Source of the DNA: Forficula auricularia
Lineage: Eukaryota > Arthropoda > Insecta > Dermaptera > Forficulidae
Assembly: GCA_024734495.1 (NCBI GenBank)
Contig: JALMQS010000075.1
Coordinates: 4,634,832 to 4,698,831, forward strand
DNA length: 64,000 bases
Direction: 5' to 3'
The notes beneath the pieces were generated by a model. The model searched no databases. It saw only the letters and a list, made by a program, of their open reading frames with translations, and was not told where the DNA came from. Shown here in pieces: positions 55,098-64,000 of this stretch. Made by a program: the position numbers and the translations under genes. Position 1 is the first letter of the stretch. Each line of letters starts with the position of its first letter.

Positions 55098-55754
55098 TGT
55101 TGCGCGCCAGTGGTTAAGGGTGCGAACATATTATTTGTTTTATTTATAGCGGGCGGTATCATAGTCCCGAAGGATTATGAATGCCTACTAAGGGTAACGT
55201 GAAGCCTCGAAGTCATGGTTTCTCTGTCTAGCACGGCCGTTGCTGGAAGATGTGTGTGGCTGTAGATGAAAAAAAGTTCGCTATCTCTAGGCAAGAGTTG
55301 AATTAGAACACATTTTTATTTTATATGGTTTTTATTTTGGTGAAAGGGGGTTGTAAATCTTTTCACTTGACTTACTGTCCACTATCACTGTCTCCTTGCT
55401 AACGGCTGTCTAAAAACTAACTGACTCTCTGACTGACTGACTGTCATTCATGTCTCTGGAAATATTACAAAAAGCTCTCGATTGGTGAATTCCCTAATGA
55501 GAAGGAGTATCTTTAAATCATTGAGCCCTCCTACTTCCTGAAGAGCGTGACTTCGAAAATCACGTGACTTTCTGGGAAAATTCCTTTAGACTTTTTTTGA
55601 CCCTGTCAGGGGGTGGAGGTGCTAAAAGCAATTCGGGGTCCGGATCCCAATCGCCCTTCATTACATCTGGCTGCAGTGCAGTGACAATAAAAAAATTAAA
55701 AAATAATTCCTTTAAGATTTCAAACAAAATTTACAACATTTCTTGTCCGCGACA
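55098..55754 (+). mobile_element. Solo LTR, 657 bp
   Basis: Starts TGTTGCGCGCC and ends TTGTCCGCGACA (TG...CA, ends complementary over TGT-GCG), flanked by the 4 bp duplication ATAT (55094-55097 and 55755-55758). No internal region or second LTR. A Gypsy-type element is likely from the 4 bp duplication; recombination between two LTRs would leave this product. The flanking ATAT is low-complexity, so the family call is moderate. Confidence 0.72.
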
Positions 55755-56253
55755 ATATGCTGCGGCAGCCCCCAAACACGTAAAATAACGAAACATAATC
55801 CCCCACTTTAAAATCAACTAGATATTTTTTTTGTTTATTTACCATAAACATGACAACAAAGTTTCAGCATTTCCGGTATTAGTTTTTTTTAATTATTTTT
55901 TTACGTGTTTGGGGGCTGCCGCAGCATTTTATCACTTGTTTACGTAAACAGCTGGAACATCCCCCACTTTAAAACCAGCTGGATATTTTTTTTCGTTTGT
56001 TTACAACTTAACAAATATGACAATAAAGTTTCAGCTATTCCGGTATTAGTGTTTTTTAATTATTTTTTATGTGTTTGGAGGGCTCCAGCTACACCCACCG
56101 GAGATGCCCCAGCTGATGGTCCATTTACTTATTAGCGACACCAAATAAAACGAAGGAAAAAAATTCAGCTTTTTCAAGAAACTGAAAAGGTAGCTGGCCA
56201 TATGGCCTATAGGGGGTAGTTTGAGTGCATGATAATAATAAGCTTTTATATTA

Positions 56254-57132
56254 ACAGGTCATTCAATAAGTCCGTAGGATAAGTAAGAAAAAAACAAAAT
56301 TTTGACAAAACTCGATTTTATTATTCAACATAGTTGCCTTTGAGGGCGATTCAACGAGTATAGCGATTTTCCAACTTTTCGATACCACTTTTATAGTACA
56401 ATTTCTCTTTCTCGTCAAAATAGGCCTCAGTTTCAGCGATTACTTCATCATTGGACTTCTTTTGGATTCTGGTGTGTAATAGTGAAACCATGTCTCATCC
56501 ATTGTCACATATCGACGATATGATTGCATTTTATTGCGGTTTAACAACACCAAACACTCCTCTGAAGCATCGATTCGTTGTTGTTTTTGGTCGACTGGCA
56601 CCCACTTTGCACAGAGCTTTCACATACCCAAATGTTCGTGTAAAATGGTAAAAATACTACCATCTGATATCTTTACAATGTCACCTAGCTCGTGCACCTT
56701 CAATTTGCGATCGTTCATAACCAATTTGTGGATTTTTTTTATGTTTTCTGGAATAACAGCCTCATTTGGGCGTCCACTGCTCTCTGCATCATTTGTGCTG
56801 GCACGACCACGTTTAAATTCAGCAATCCACTTCTCTACAATTTGTCTCGATGGAGCAGAGTTCGGATAATGTTTATCAAGACATTGTTTGGTTTCCACTG
56901 TATTTCTTTTCATCAAAAACCAATGCTTTATTAAAACTCGAAATTCAATTTTTCCCATTTTTTTCAATAACAAAAGTTGCTTCACACAAAATGCTATAAC
57001 TCACGAATCAATAGTCAGATTGCTGTCAAATTTATACATGTATGGTTTGAATGTTAGTACTAAATAAAACATTATGGAAAATTCTAGCAACGCCATCTAT
57101 GTGTCATCCTACGGACTTATTGAATGACCTAA
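56254..57132 (-). mobile_element. mariner element, 879 bp internal-deletion derivative
   Basis: Terminal repeats with AGGTCATTCAATAAGTCCGT on both sides, flanked by TA. Full-length mariners are about 1.3 kb, so roughly a third is missing from the middle. The other arm of the surrounding inverted repeat lacks this insertion, confirming the boundaries. Confidence 0.93.
56300..56985 (-). pseudogene. mariner transposase, N-terminus joined to C-terminus
   Basis: From 56985 (frame also open from MGKIEFRVLIKHWFLMKRN): HTH pair including SAPSRQIVEKWIAEFKRG and GRPNEAVIPENIKKIHKL, then HEHLGM, a TGA stop where an Arg codon is expected, KLCAKWVP, and VTMDETWFHYYTPES with the first catalytic Asp. The next part jumps directly to AETEAYFDEKEKLYYKSG in another frame, the C-terminal end. 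The second and third acidic residues of the DDD/D triad are deleted. It cannot act as a transposase. Mellifera/irritans-type affinity is a guess from the terminal repeats. Confidence 0.92.
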
Positions 57133-57451
57133 TATACCTACACAATAGACGATTTTTACTAACCCTTATTTAACGTGGAAACACATTTGAGAGTGAATAT
57201 CTAATTTGGTTAAATAATTTATTTATTTAAAATTAAAATTTTAATTGTTTTTAATCTAACAATTATTAGATAATAATTAAAATTAACAATCGTTATAATT
57301 TGTTTGAATTTTATTTATTCTCAAACCTAATAGACAAATAATAATACATATATACACATGTCCATATGTACAAAAATGTCTTTTTAATTATATTAATCAT
57401 TTTTTTTTAATTTTAATTTCAGGAAAATTTAAAAAAATACGCCTTCAAAAA

Positions 57452-57735
57452 CTGCCAAGTTAAATTCGCAAGGAATAATATAATTAAGTGGAGAAAATAA
57501 TACTTTCAATTAAAACTCATTCTTACCATTTTAAAGATTTATAGATTCTATATTTTCATTTTAAATTAATTTCCTGAAACTTGGCTGTTAGGCATTTAAA
57601 GAGTGAAATAATTAATTTCGTGATCAGCCAAGTCTCAGACAAGAATTTGAAATGAAAAAAATATAGAATTAATAAATCTTGATTGTCATTTAAAATGGAG
57701 AGAACTTAATTATTCTTGGCGAATTTAGCTTGGGC
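57452..57735. repeat. Imperfect inverted repeat
   Basis: CTGCCAAGTTAAATTCGCAA to CTGAAACTTGGCTG pairs with the reverse at 57600-57735. CTGCCAAGTTAAATTC is also in each unit of the 53.1-54.8 kb tandem repeat. Confidence 0.65.
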
Positions 57736-57788
57736 GCCGCCTTAGCTAAATTTCACTACATATTAGAATTTAAAATTGAATACCTCTC

Positions 57789-57960
57789 TAACTTTTAAGG
57801 AGTTAGGCGTTAGTTCTAGGTGAAACATTTTAATATAATAATAAAACTTGAACAAGATGCGAGGTAGGTTTTACAAAAAAGAAAAAAACAAAATTGAGTT
57901 TTGTTTTATTTCTTTTTTGTGAAACCTACCTCGCATCTTGCTCAAGTTTTATTATTATAT
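57789..57960 (-). mobile_element. Tail-family hairpin element, 172 bp, 11 bp duplication
   Basis: Minus strand: hairpin arms ATAATAATAAAACTTGAGCA and GCGAGGTAGGTTTCAC, a longer loop, then the tail AATGTTTCACCTAGAAC and CTAACTCCTTAAAAG. Direct repeats GAATACCTCTC at 57778-57788 and 57961-57971. Close relative of 54960-55084. Confidence 0.92.
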
Positions 57961-58013
57961 GAATACCTCTCAATTAAATTACTATTTGTCTATTAATAGT
58001 TTCAAGAATAAAT

Positions 58014-58745
58014 ATAATTTTTAAAGAAAAAAATAAAAACCGACTTCAAAAAATGAAATGCAACAAATAAAATACACTAAAAGGTATAAAATAATTATTA
58101 TCTTATTTAGTTACAACTAAACGACGAAATATTAACATGAAATTACTTTTTGAAGTCGGTACCAAACAAACTATACCTATAAGCGAGCGTACCCTCCAAA
58201 CGTACTAAGTAAGATCCGTCGAGTGCGATTCATAAAAGGTATATGTTTGGCACCGACTTCAAAAAGTAATTTCATGTTAATATTTCGTCGTTTAGTTGTA
58301 ACTAAATAAGATAATAATTATTTTATACCTTTTAGTGTATTTTATTTGTTGCATTTAATTTTTTGAAGTCGGTTTTTATTTTTTTCTTAAAATTATTTTA
58401 TTTTTCTCTTTTTAGTGATGTTATTAATAGTGATCATATCATCAGAACTTGATCAAATTAATATGGCACCATCCCCAAGACACCCCTATCGGATAAAAAA
58501 AGAACCATCGAAATCGGTTCATAAACAAAGAGGTTAGGTCTAAACAAACCTAATAAAAAAGGTCTAATACCTATGAAAAAAAACGAAAAAAATGGGACCA
58601 ATCGGAAGCTAGACTGGACCCAATGCAAAAAAAATTTTCAAAATCGGTTGAGAATTGGCGGAGATATGAGGTAACATAGGCACAAAAAAAAAAAAAAAAA
58701 AAAATTCAGTCGAATAGAGAACCTCCTCCTTTTTTGAAGTCGGTT
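58014..58745 (-). mobile_element. Foldback element FB-1, copy 4
   Basis: Reverse orientation: palindrome from about 58014 to 58410, then the T-rich half ending TTTTTGAAGTCGGTT. Both ACCGACTTC ends are intact, making this one of the better copies. Confidence 0.87.
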
Positions 58746-58904
58746 AAAAAATATTTATGCAAGGAAATGAGTGTCTATTTGAGAAAGAAAGTTCGAATTT
58801 ATTCTCAAAATCAACTCGCGATATTTAATCAATTTTATTAACGAAAATGAATTTAGGTCAAATCAAAGATTTTAATAGATATGTTTATATTGCATGAAGG
58901 AAGG

Positions 58905-58985
58905 TCTTGTCCCTCGGGAGTCGAACCCAAGCACTAGTACGCTTTCCGGCCAACTAGTCAGACTCTTGAGACCATCACCTCCATT
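58905..58985 (-). other. tRNA-like block, possible SINE head
   Basis: Minus strand: GGAGGTGATGGTCTCAAGAG, ACTAGTTGGCCGG and GGGTTCGACTCCCGAGG. Box B is good and the tRNA fold is doubtful. No second copy in the window; not called as a tRNA gene. Confidence 0.4.
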
Positions 58986-59088
58986 TTATAAATAATAAAT
59001 AAAATTCAAACAAATTCAAACGATTGTTAATTTTAATTATTATCTAATAATTGTTGGAATAAAAACAATTAAAATATGAACTAATTAA

Positions 59089-59777
59089 GGGCCCCCGCAG
59101 ACTGCAGACTTTTTATCGGCCGATAGTTTAGTCAGGTTGGGCTGAAAGCGCGCACACCGAGCCAACTAAACAGTTTGGTTGGTGAACAGGGCGCAGACTA
59201 TCCAACAGCCGGCCGACTATTCTCGAACTAGTTTGTAACTGACTGTTGAAGCGGTCGCACAATGAAAATATTGTCCAGAAAAATTATTGCTCTCATCATA
59301 CTCCGGAGGAGGAAAATCAAGAAGAGATTCCGAGAGTATTGGGTGCATCCCATTCTCAGTGATAGATTAGTTAGTGGAAAATTTTACACTATGCATTCCA
59401 AATTACTTGATTACCCGAAAATTTTTTTCGCCTATTATCGAATGAGCATTACCAGCTTCAATGAACTTGTCAAGCTAATTGGACCAGCAATAGCGAAGGA
59501 GGATACAAATAGAGACAGAGAAACATACAAACAACAACTATCGGCCGACTAAACAATCGTCATGTATGCGCAGGCGTGTATGCGCCAATACTGAGTTAAA
59601 CAGTCGGCCGATAGTTGGCTCGACATGATTAGTTTGAATGTAATCGGGTAGCCCATCAAACTTTTTTATCGGCCGATACTGAATCGCTGTAGTGTGCGCA
59701 TATGCATTCCTCTCCATACTGATTCAGAAGCCGACCAAACTATCGGCCGATAAAAAGTCTGCAGTCTGCGGGGGCTC
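59089..59777 (+). mobile_element. PIF/Harbinger element, internally deleted
   Basis: Terminal repeats GGGCCCCCGCAGACTGCAGA and the near complement at 59757-59777, flanked by TAA on both sides (59086-59088, 59778-59780). TCGGCCGATA-type palindromes recur at about 59115, 59210, 59543, 59603, 59671 and 59741. It keeps the start of the transposase gene only. Confidence 0.93.
59262..59552 (+). pseudogene. Harbinger nuclease, N-terminal 96 residues
   Basis: Frame from ATG 59262 to the stop at 59550. KKRFREYWVHPILSDRL and FFAYYRMSITSFNELVKLIG, then a TN-R motif, correspond to the N-terminal helical region of Harbinger transposases before the DDE core. The frame then runs straight into a subterminal repeat (QQLSAD and stop), so the catalytic domain has been deleted. 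Full proteins are about 350-450 residues. It could still be transcribed but has no catalytic residues. Confidence 0.9.
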
Positions 59778-59935
59778 TAAATGTTCATTTTTAAAATAGA
59801 TTTAATTATTTAACCAAAGTGGATTGATTATACACAGTGAAATGTTTTTCCACGTTAAATAAGGGTGTAGATATAAGTAAAAATCGTCTAGTGTGTATAT
59901 ATAGAAGCTTTTATTATCATATGACTCCAACTCTA

Positions 59936-60792
59936 CGCCCCTGTTCGCGCTATCTAGAGTTTATTTTAAATTTTCAAGTGGATGTACGAATTAATTCTTT
60001 GGACTCTCTCCATCCTGGCAAGCTCTCGGGGGCAGAAGAACCTGTTGTGATTGAATGTAGAGGGTTGTTGTTTTTTGTTTTAGCCCAGCAGTGCGCGGGT
60101 GGTGGGTGGGCTGTTTGCCCCGCACACCGTGGGGGGGTTGTTTGTCCAGCTAGCCCCTCTGCTGCTGTCTCTTTCCCGGACAACCAACAGCTCGCCAACC
60201 ACTTGTCCTCTGCCCTCTCTCTTTATGCTCAAAGGTTTTAGACAAATTGAATTTTGAGTGGGTCAAAGGAGCATAAACACTCCCGAACCCTTTTCCGACC
60301 CTTGGCTCACGACAAAGGGAAAGTGTCTTTCGTGGAAAATCACAGGTACGCTGATAAGCAGCCCCTAGCTACAGCCGATCTGTTCCATTCACATCCAGTC
60401 TCACAGACACTAGATTTGTTTGATTTCATGTCTTTTTTGAGCGTCATTTTTTTTTTGAAACAACGTTATTCTTAGCTTTTAACAGTATCAATTTCTTAAA
60501 AAAACAACTGCGAGATGTACTACATACCACCAGGTTCCGTACCTTATAACTCTCAAAATACCCAAGATATAAAATTTCTTGTTATTTATGAGTGATAAAA
60601 GAGGAAATGAGTGATTTTGGTGAATTTTTTTCACAATTTTAAAAATTAAGTTGTTTATTAACGCTGACAGGTACAAAAATAGCCTAAAAAATTCAGGTGT
60701 GTGCTTGCAGACCACACGACAGAAGTGATAACTTATCTGACATTTATAATTCTGGCGTGATTAGGTGTTAACTGAATTTGTAATATGTTGTA
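59936..60792. other. Mostly unique sequence with a conserved block
   Basis: 59966-60025 repeats the GC-richer block of the 690 bp tandem repeat in reverse. 60040-60420 is less AT-rich than most of the window and not repeated in it. A 134-residue frame (59837-60241) crosses repeat edges and is not convincing. If a host exon exists in this window, this is one of few places left for it. Confidence 0.4.
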
Positions 60793-61442
60793 TTAGTACC
60801 TGGAGGCACCGAGCGATGCTCGGTAACATTTTTCTTCAGTTAAAAGCTTTATTTTAATATTATTTTTAATTTAAAATTCTGATAAAAAGGTCGATTTTTA
60901 TTTGAGAGCCGTTTTCAAATTAAAAAAAATACAAATATATATAGTATATTAATTGTTGTCTTTCTTTCAGCTTAATTCAATTATACATATTTCAAATTTG
61001 CCGCGCCGCAATTTATTCAATAAATTCTATTTATAAAATACATAGCTATATATAATATATTCAATTATTTCCACACTTATAATAAAGTCTAATTCAAAAT
61101 ATTCATTTTAGTAAAAGTAAAAAGCAAAGATTTTTAAAATAGTTCTATGGTCTACTGGTAAAGTCTATACCTCTGATGCAAGAGGTCTCAGGTTCTAATC
61201 TGACATGCGGCAAATCATTTTTTTATTGAGATTTTGATCTATCAATAATTACTTTAATTAAGAAAAAATCAATTAAGATGAATTTTGATGAGGTCCAGAC
61301 CTAGCCAGATCGTTTTCTCATCCTCAAAACTTGTTAATAGATTTTGTTTCATCAAAATCGGTAGGGCCGTTTTCAAAATAGAACCAAGATACAAATATAT
61401 AAATAAATAAATATACAATTTTGCTCGTTTAAAAAGAGTAGA
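60793..61442 (-). mobile_element. Helitron-like family B, full-length copy
   Basis: Minus strand: starts TCTACTCTTTTTAAACGAGC after A, contains the GTTTTCAAATA-type and AACGGCCCTACCGATTTTG segments, and an antisense tRNA-like block (plus strand 61141-61212, TGGTCTACTGGTAAAGTC and AGGTTCTAATCTG). It ends with the perfect 7 bp hairpin ACCGAGCATCGCTCGGT and GCCTCCAGG. Layout parallels family A. Confidence 0.65.
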
Positions 61443-62278
61443 TATTATTATTACGGTCTTTATATTGGCTTCACCTGTACTATGCATGTATGTATTTATC
61501 TATGAATGTATCAATATGACTTTTGTTCTGTTAAATTTCGCAAAAATTTCTCTATAAAAATAATTCTTTACCTATACAATTTAAATGAAATTACATAAAA
61601 ATAATAAAAAATAAATAGATTTCATTCTGTTAAATTCCGCAAACTCTTCTCTATAAAAATTATTAAGAATAATAAAAAAATAAAATGAGCGTGACGGTCA
61701 CGTGAGTTCCACGTGCTTTTTCCCCATCCCAAAAGTGCCCAAAACATACCTAAAGAAGTTTTCACTTCAATAACCATTTTGAAGCTATCTCACTCATTTT
61801 GAATCTAAATAAATTTAAAACAAATTAAACCTAATTCTAATTAAAGAGATCTTTACATATGGACACCCTGTATCAAAAGTGTCCAACTTCTGGAGCCGCC
61901 TAGTAATTTGCTATAGCTATAGTTTGAAAACTGGGCCAGTCTCGGCCCGATCGAATGTCGGTCGAAATACCGAGACTCGGCTAGCAGACCATTCCGACAC
62001 CAATCTGATATTAATGCCAGTCTCCGACTGATCGTAAAACCCATGTGTCTCATAATTGGTAACAGTCGGATATCGGATCGATACGCTCATGTCAGTTAAG
62101 TCTCAGTCTTGCCACATGGGTACCTGACTATTGGTAACTGGAATTTGCGGATACGCTAAGTGGTGGTCGAAAGCTTGAACTAGCACAATTGGGTCATCTG
62201 ACAGCTGATTGATCAATGATAAGTGTCTAAAAGACATAATACAAAAACCAATGTTTATTTATTCTTTGATTATGCATA
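61443..62278. other. Anonymous sequence with small inverted repeats
   Basis: 61560-61690 has a duplicated TTTCTCTATAAAAAT segment. 61900-62170 is less AT-rich with several short inverted matches (GTCTCGG and CCGAGAC). No coding recognised. Confidence 0.4.
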
Positions 62279-62288
62279 TGACATTTGT

Positions 62289-62430
62289 TAAATTATTGGA
62301 TAGAAAATACTTGGTAGGTTTCACAACGAATTTATTTTTATTTCTTAATGTGAAACCTACCAAGTATTTTTTATCAAATAATTCAAAAAAATGTTTCACG
62401 TTGTACCAACACCAAATTCCTTAAAAACCT
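62289..62430 (+). mobile_element. Tail-family hairpin element, 142 bp, 10 bp duplication
   Basis: Arms GAAAATACTTGGTAGGTTTC and AAACCTACCAAGTATTTTTT, then the tail ATGTTTCACGTTGTACC and CAACACCAAATTCC. Direct repeats TGACATTTGT at 62279-62288 and 62431-62440. No ribozyme. Confidence 0.9.
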
Positions 62431-62440
62431 TGACATTTGT

Positions 62441-64000
62441 GACAGCGACCCGATTTGGTTAGTTTCAATTTCTACCAAATGGCGACAGCACCGTACTTAG
62501 CATTTACCAATTAGCCGTGAAAAATTTAAGTCAACATTGTGCACACGCACGCAAGTAATTGTTTTGCATTAAGAAAATAAATTCTCACGGTACATTGTGG
62601 GTTGGTTCATAAAGTACCTTTAAGAAATATTTTTGATTATTCCTAAGGAAATAATTTTTCCTATTTTTGGCGCCCTAAATTGATCTTTTAGCTGCATCGA
62701 CGGGTATAAAAAGTACCTATCTAAAATAACTATTTTGTGCCTTTCTGACATGAATTAAAATTAGAAAGATCGACCCTATTTCTATCTATGACAAGTGGTT
62801 GATTACCTATATAAACAATAATTAAAAATAAAAATATTTCAGATACTAAATAAATAAATAAACATGTGGCGCTTCACAAAACTGTCGGTAGAGCGCGCCA
62901 CATATTCAATCACTTTCAATACACAAGATGTATTTTAACAGAAAAACAAACAAATATACAAAAATATCGATATTTGTAATATACATCACACACATGCAAA
63001 GATTTATCATAAATAAATTACCACCAAGGCGAGGGATAAATTATGCAATGCAAGAAATAAACAGATCAATTTCAGAAGTGATAAATATGTCCATTTTGAT
63101 TAAATATAAGTCATGACAATTCAATAGCAACTTAGATTCAAGTGCAATACACTTGAAGATTGAGGTGATACCTACACAACGGGGTCTCTTACTGGTACGG
63201 TAGCCCGAAGTGTATCGAATAGTATCATCTCTTTCCCTACAAGTTCACCTGCGTCCACTCGCCTTGTGTCGTGTACCAATTTTATATGTGCATTTTTATT
63301 TAACCCTAACCGCCTACCTCTTGCTTGCCGGCCTTCTCTCCCACGCTATATATTATATGTGCTACTCCTCGCTATAAACACTTAGATTGTTGGGCTACAT
63401 CCGGTTGTCCAATTTCAACCAAAAGCTTGTTATACTACTACTAGTATATATTTTGATTAAATTACAAATTTCGTCACCTTCTGACTTAACAACATTGATT
63501 AAAAGCAGGCGTGCGACGAACAATGAAAAACCGTATCAATTTTATGTCTCTGAGGATTCCAAAACGCATTTTTTGGGTTATAAATAATATTTCCATATAT
63601 TAGAGATATGTCTAATTTCTTCTAAAGAAATTAACGCTAGTGTGGATATAATTTGTAAAAATTGTAAAAAAAATCCATTAAGCAAGTTAAAGTTCATTAA
63701 ATTCAAGTTTTTTCTAAATCAATATATAAAATATATTATATATCTATATATTAAACTTTAGAACCGGTTAGGTCCTTTGGTTTTTCATTCCATCGAATTA
63801 ATTTAAAAAAAAAATAACACTTGAAAAAAAAATCCCTAAAAAATAAAACTTTTTTGTGTGAGAAAAAAGAGAAGGGGGTAAACTGGTATGACAATAAAAA
63901 TACCAAACGCTTTTGTGTATATGTATACTACTACTCATATATATATAGAAATATGTAGATGGATATAGGGGGAATATTAATAAAAGAATACCTGCGCCAC
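62441..64000. other. Unassigned sequence to the window end
   Basis: No repeat of this stretch elsewhere in the window. 63150-63380 is less AT-rich. A frame at 63387-63587 begins with a hydrophobic stretch but has no known motif, and overlaps ATA-rich sequence. (AT)n near 63930. A host gene may start beyond the window. Confidence 0.4.

Larger units (their letters stand above)
54833..56075. mobile_element. Foldback element with solo LTR and hairpin insertions
   Basis: Left arm 54833-54959 (ACTAATACCGGAAAAGC to CAGCTGTTCACGTAAACAAG) matches the reverse of 55925-56075. The centre 55755-55925 is a second palindrome with TGCTGCGGCAGCCCCCAAAC at both ends. After removing the insertions at 54960 and 55098 the left arm reads continuously into the centre. 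Confidence 0.75.
56170..59935. repeat. Long inverted repeat split by four insertions
   Basis: Left arm 56170-56253 plus 57133-57345; right arm 58985-59088 plus 59778-59935, reverse complementary (AGCTTTTAT, AATCGTCTA, CCACGTTAAATAAGGG, AACAATTATTAGATAATAAT). Insertions: mariner in the left arm, Harbinger in the right arm, a tail element and FB-1 in the loop. The unit itself has no recognisable gene. Confidence 0.8.

Noticed and set aside
59837..60241. 134-residue ORF as a host gene
   Set aside because: It starts in one inverted-repeat arm and crosses the conserved block into unique sequence, with no recognisable motif.
60797..60850. CTGAAGA on the minus strand near the Helitron-B hairpin as a ribozyme
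   Set aside because: No GAAA follows; the adjacent stem is the Helitron-type terminal hairpin.
61141..61212. tRNA gene
   Set aside because: tRNA-like boxes are present but the T and acceptor stems do not pair well and it lies inside a Helitron-like element, so it is better called tRNA-like.

Overview
The window looks like AT-rich nuclear DNA from an arthropod, most likely an insect, and consists almost entirely of repeats. The reasons are the mix of element families (a Penelope-like element with GIY-YIG homology, jockey/CR1-type and R2-type LINEs, mariner, Harbinger, several hAT elements, Helitron-like elements, tRNA-derived SINEs including one with a GAT-rich tail) and the absence of any bacterial gene organisation. 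I found no intact host gene. Every recognisable coding stretch is a broken or truncated transposon fragment. The order of insect cannot be fixed from the sequence alone.

Layout. 0-5 kb: a Helitron-like copy, then an array of about nine 178-179 bp satellite monomers (2.5-4.2 kb). 5-7.1 kb: a 700 bp palindrome of two inverted SINE-like units, a truncated LINE, and a Penelope-like 3' end followed by a hammerhead ribozyme. 9.6-20.4 kb: nested hAT elements, foldback elements, a LINE hit twice by the same MITE family, and a long inverted duplication (13-18 kb). 22-25 kb: two palindromes with hammerhead ribozymes in both arms. 25-30 kb: two decayed hAT elements, short hairpin elements and SINEs. 30-44 kb: Helitron-like ends, a 1.8 kb inverted repeat, another LINE remnant, and a ribozyme palindrome with a clean target-site duplication. 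44-52 kb: a 1.8 kb palindrome, a Helitron-like copy carrying an R2-type fragment, and another ribozyme palindrome. 53-60 kb: a 690 bp tandem repeat, a solo LTR inside a foldback, and a 3.8 kb inverted repeat split by mariner, Harbinger, foldback and hairpin insertions. 61-64 kb: a Helitron-like copy, one more hairpin element and unassigned sequence.

The strongest signal is a set of twelve hammerhead ribozyme motifs. Each has the CTGANGA and GAAA core with complementary helix II (one has a damaged helix II), and nearly all have a very short self-complementary helix III. Eight of them sit as inverted pairs in the arms of four palindromes. The ribozyme palindromes share a terminal tail (ATGTTTCACCT and related) with short hairpin elements that carry no ribozyme. 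Five members of this tail family are bounded by 10-13 bp direct repeats, and for one the empty target site is present elsewhere in the window. I read this as a family of small non-autonomous elements, probably moved by Penelope-like machinery. The link to Penelope is inferred from the GIY-YIG fragment lying directly upstream of one ribozyme.

A second theme is that two Helitron-like families share one plan: 5' TC, an antisense tRNA-like block, and a 7 bp hairpin near the 3' end. Several nested insertions can be ordered in time because target-site duplications or empty sites are visible. All coordinates were read by eye, so most repeat edges may be off by a few bases.
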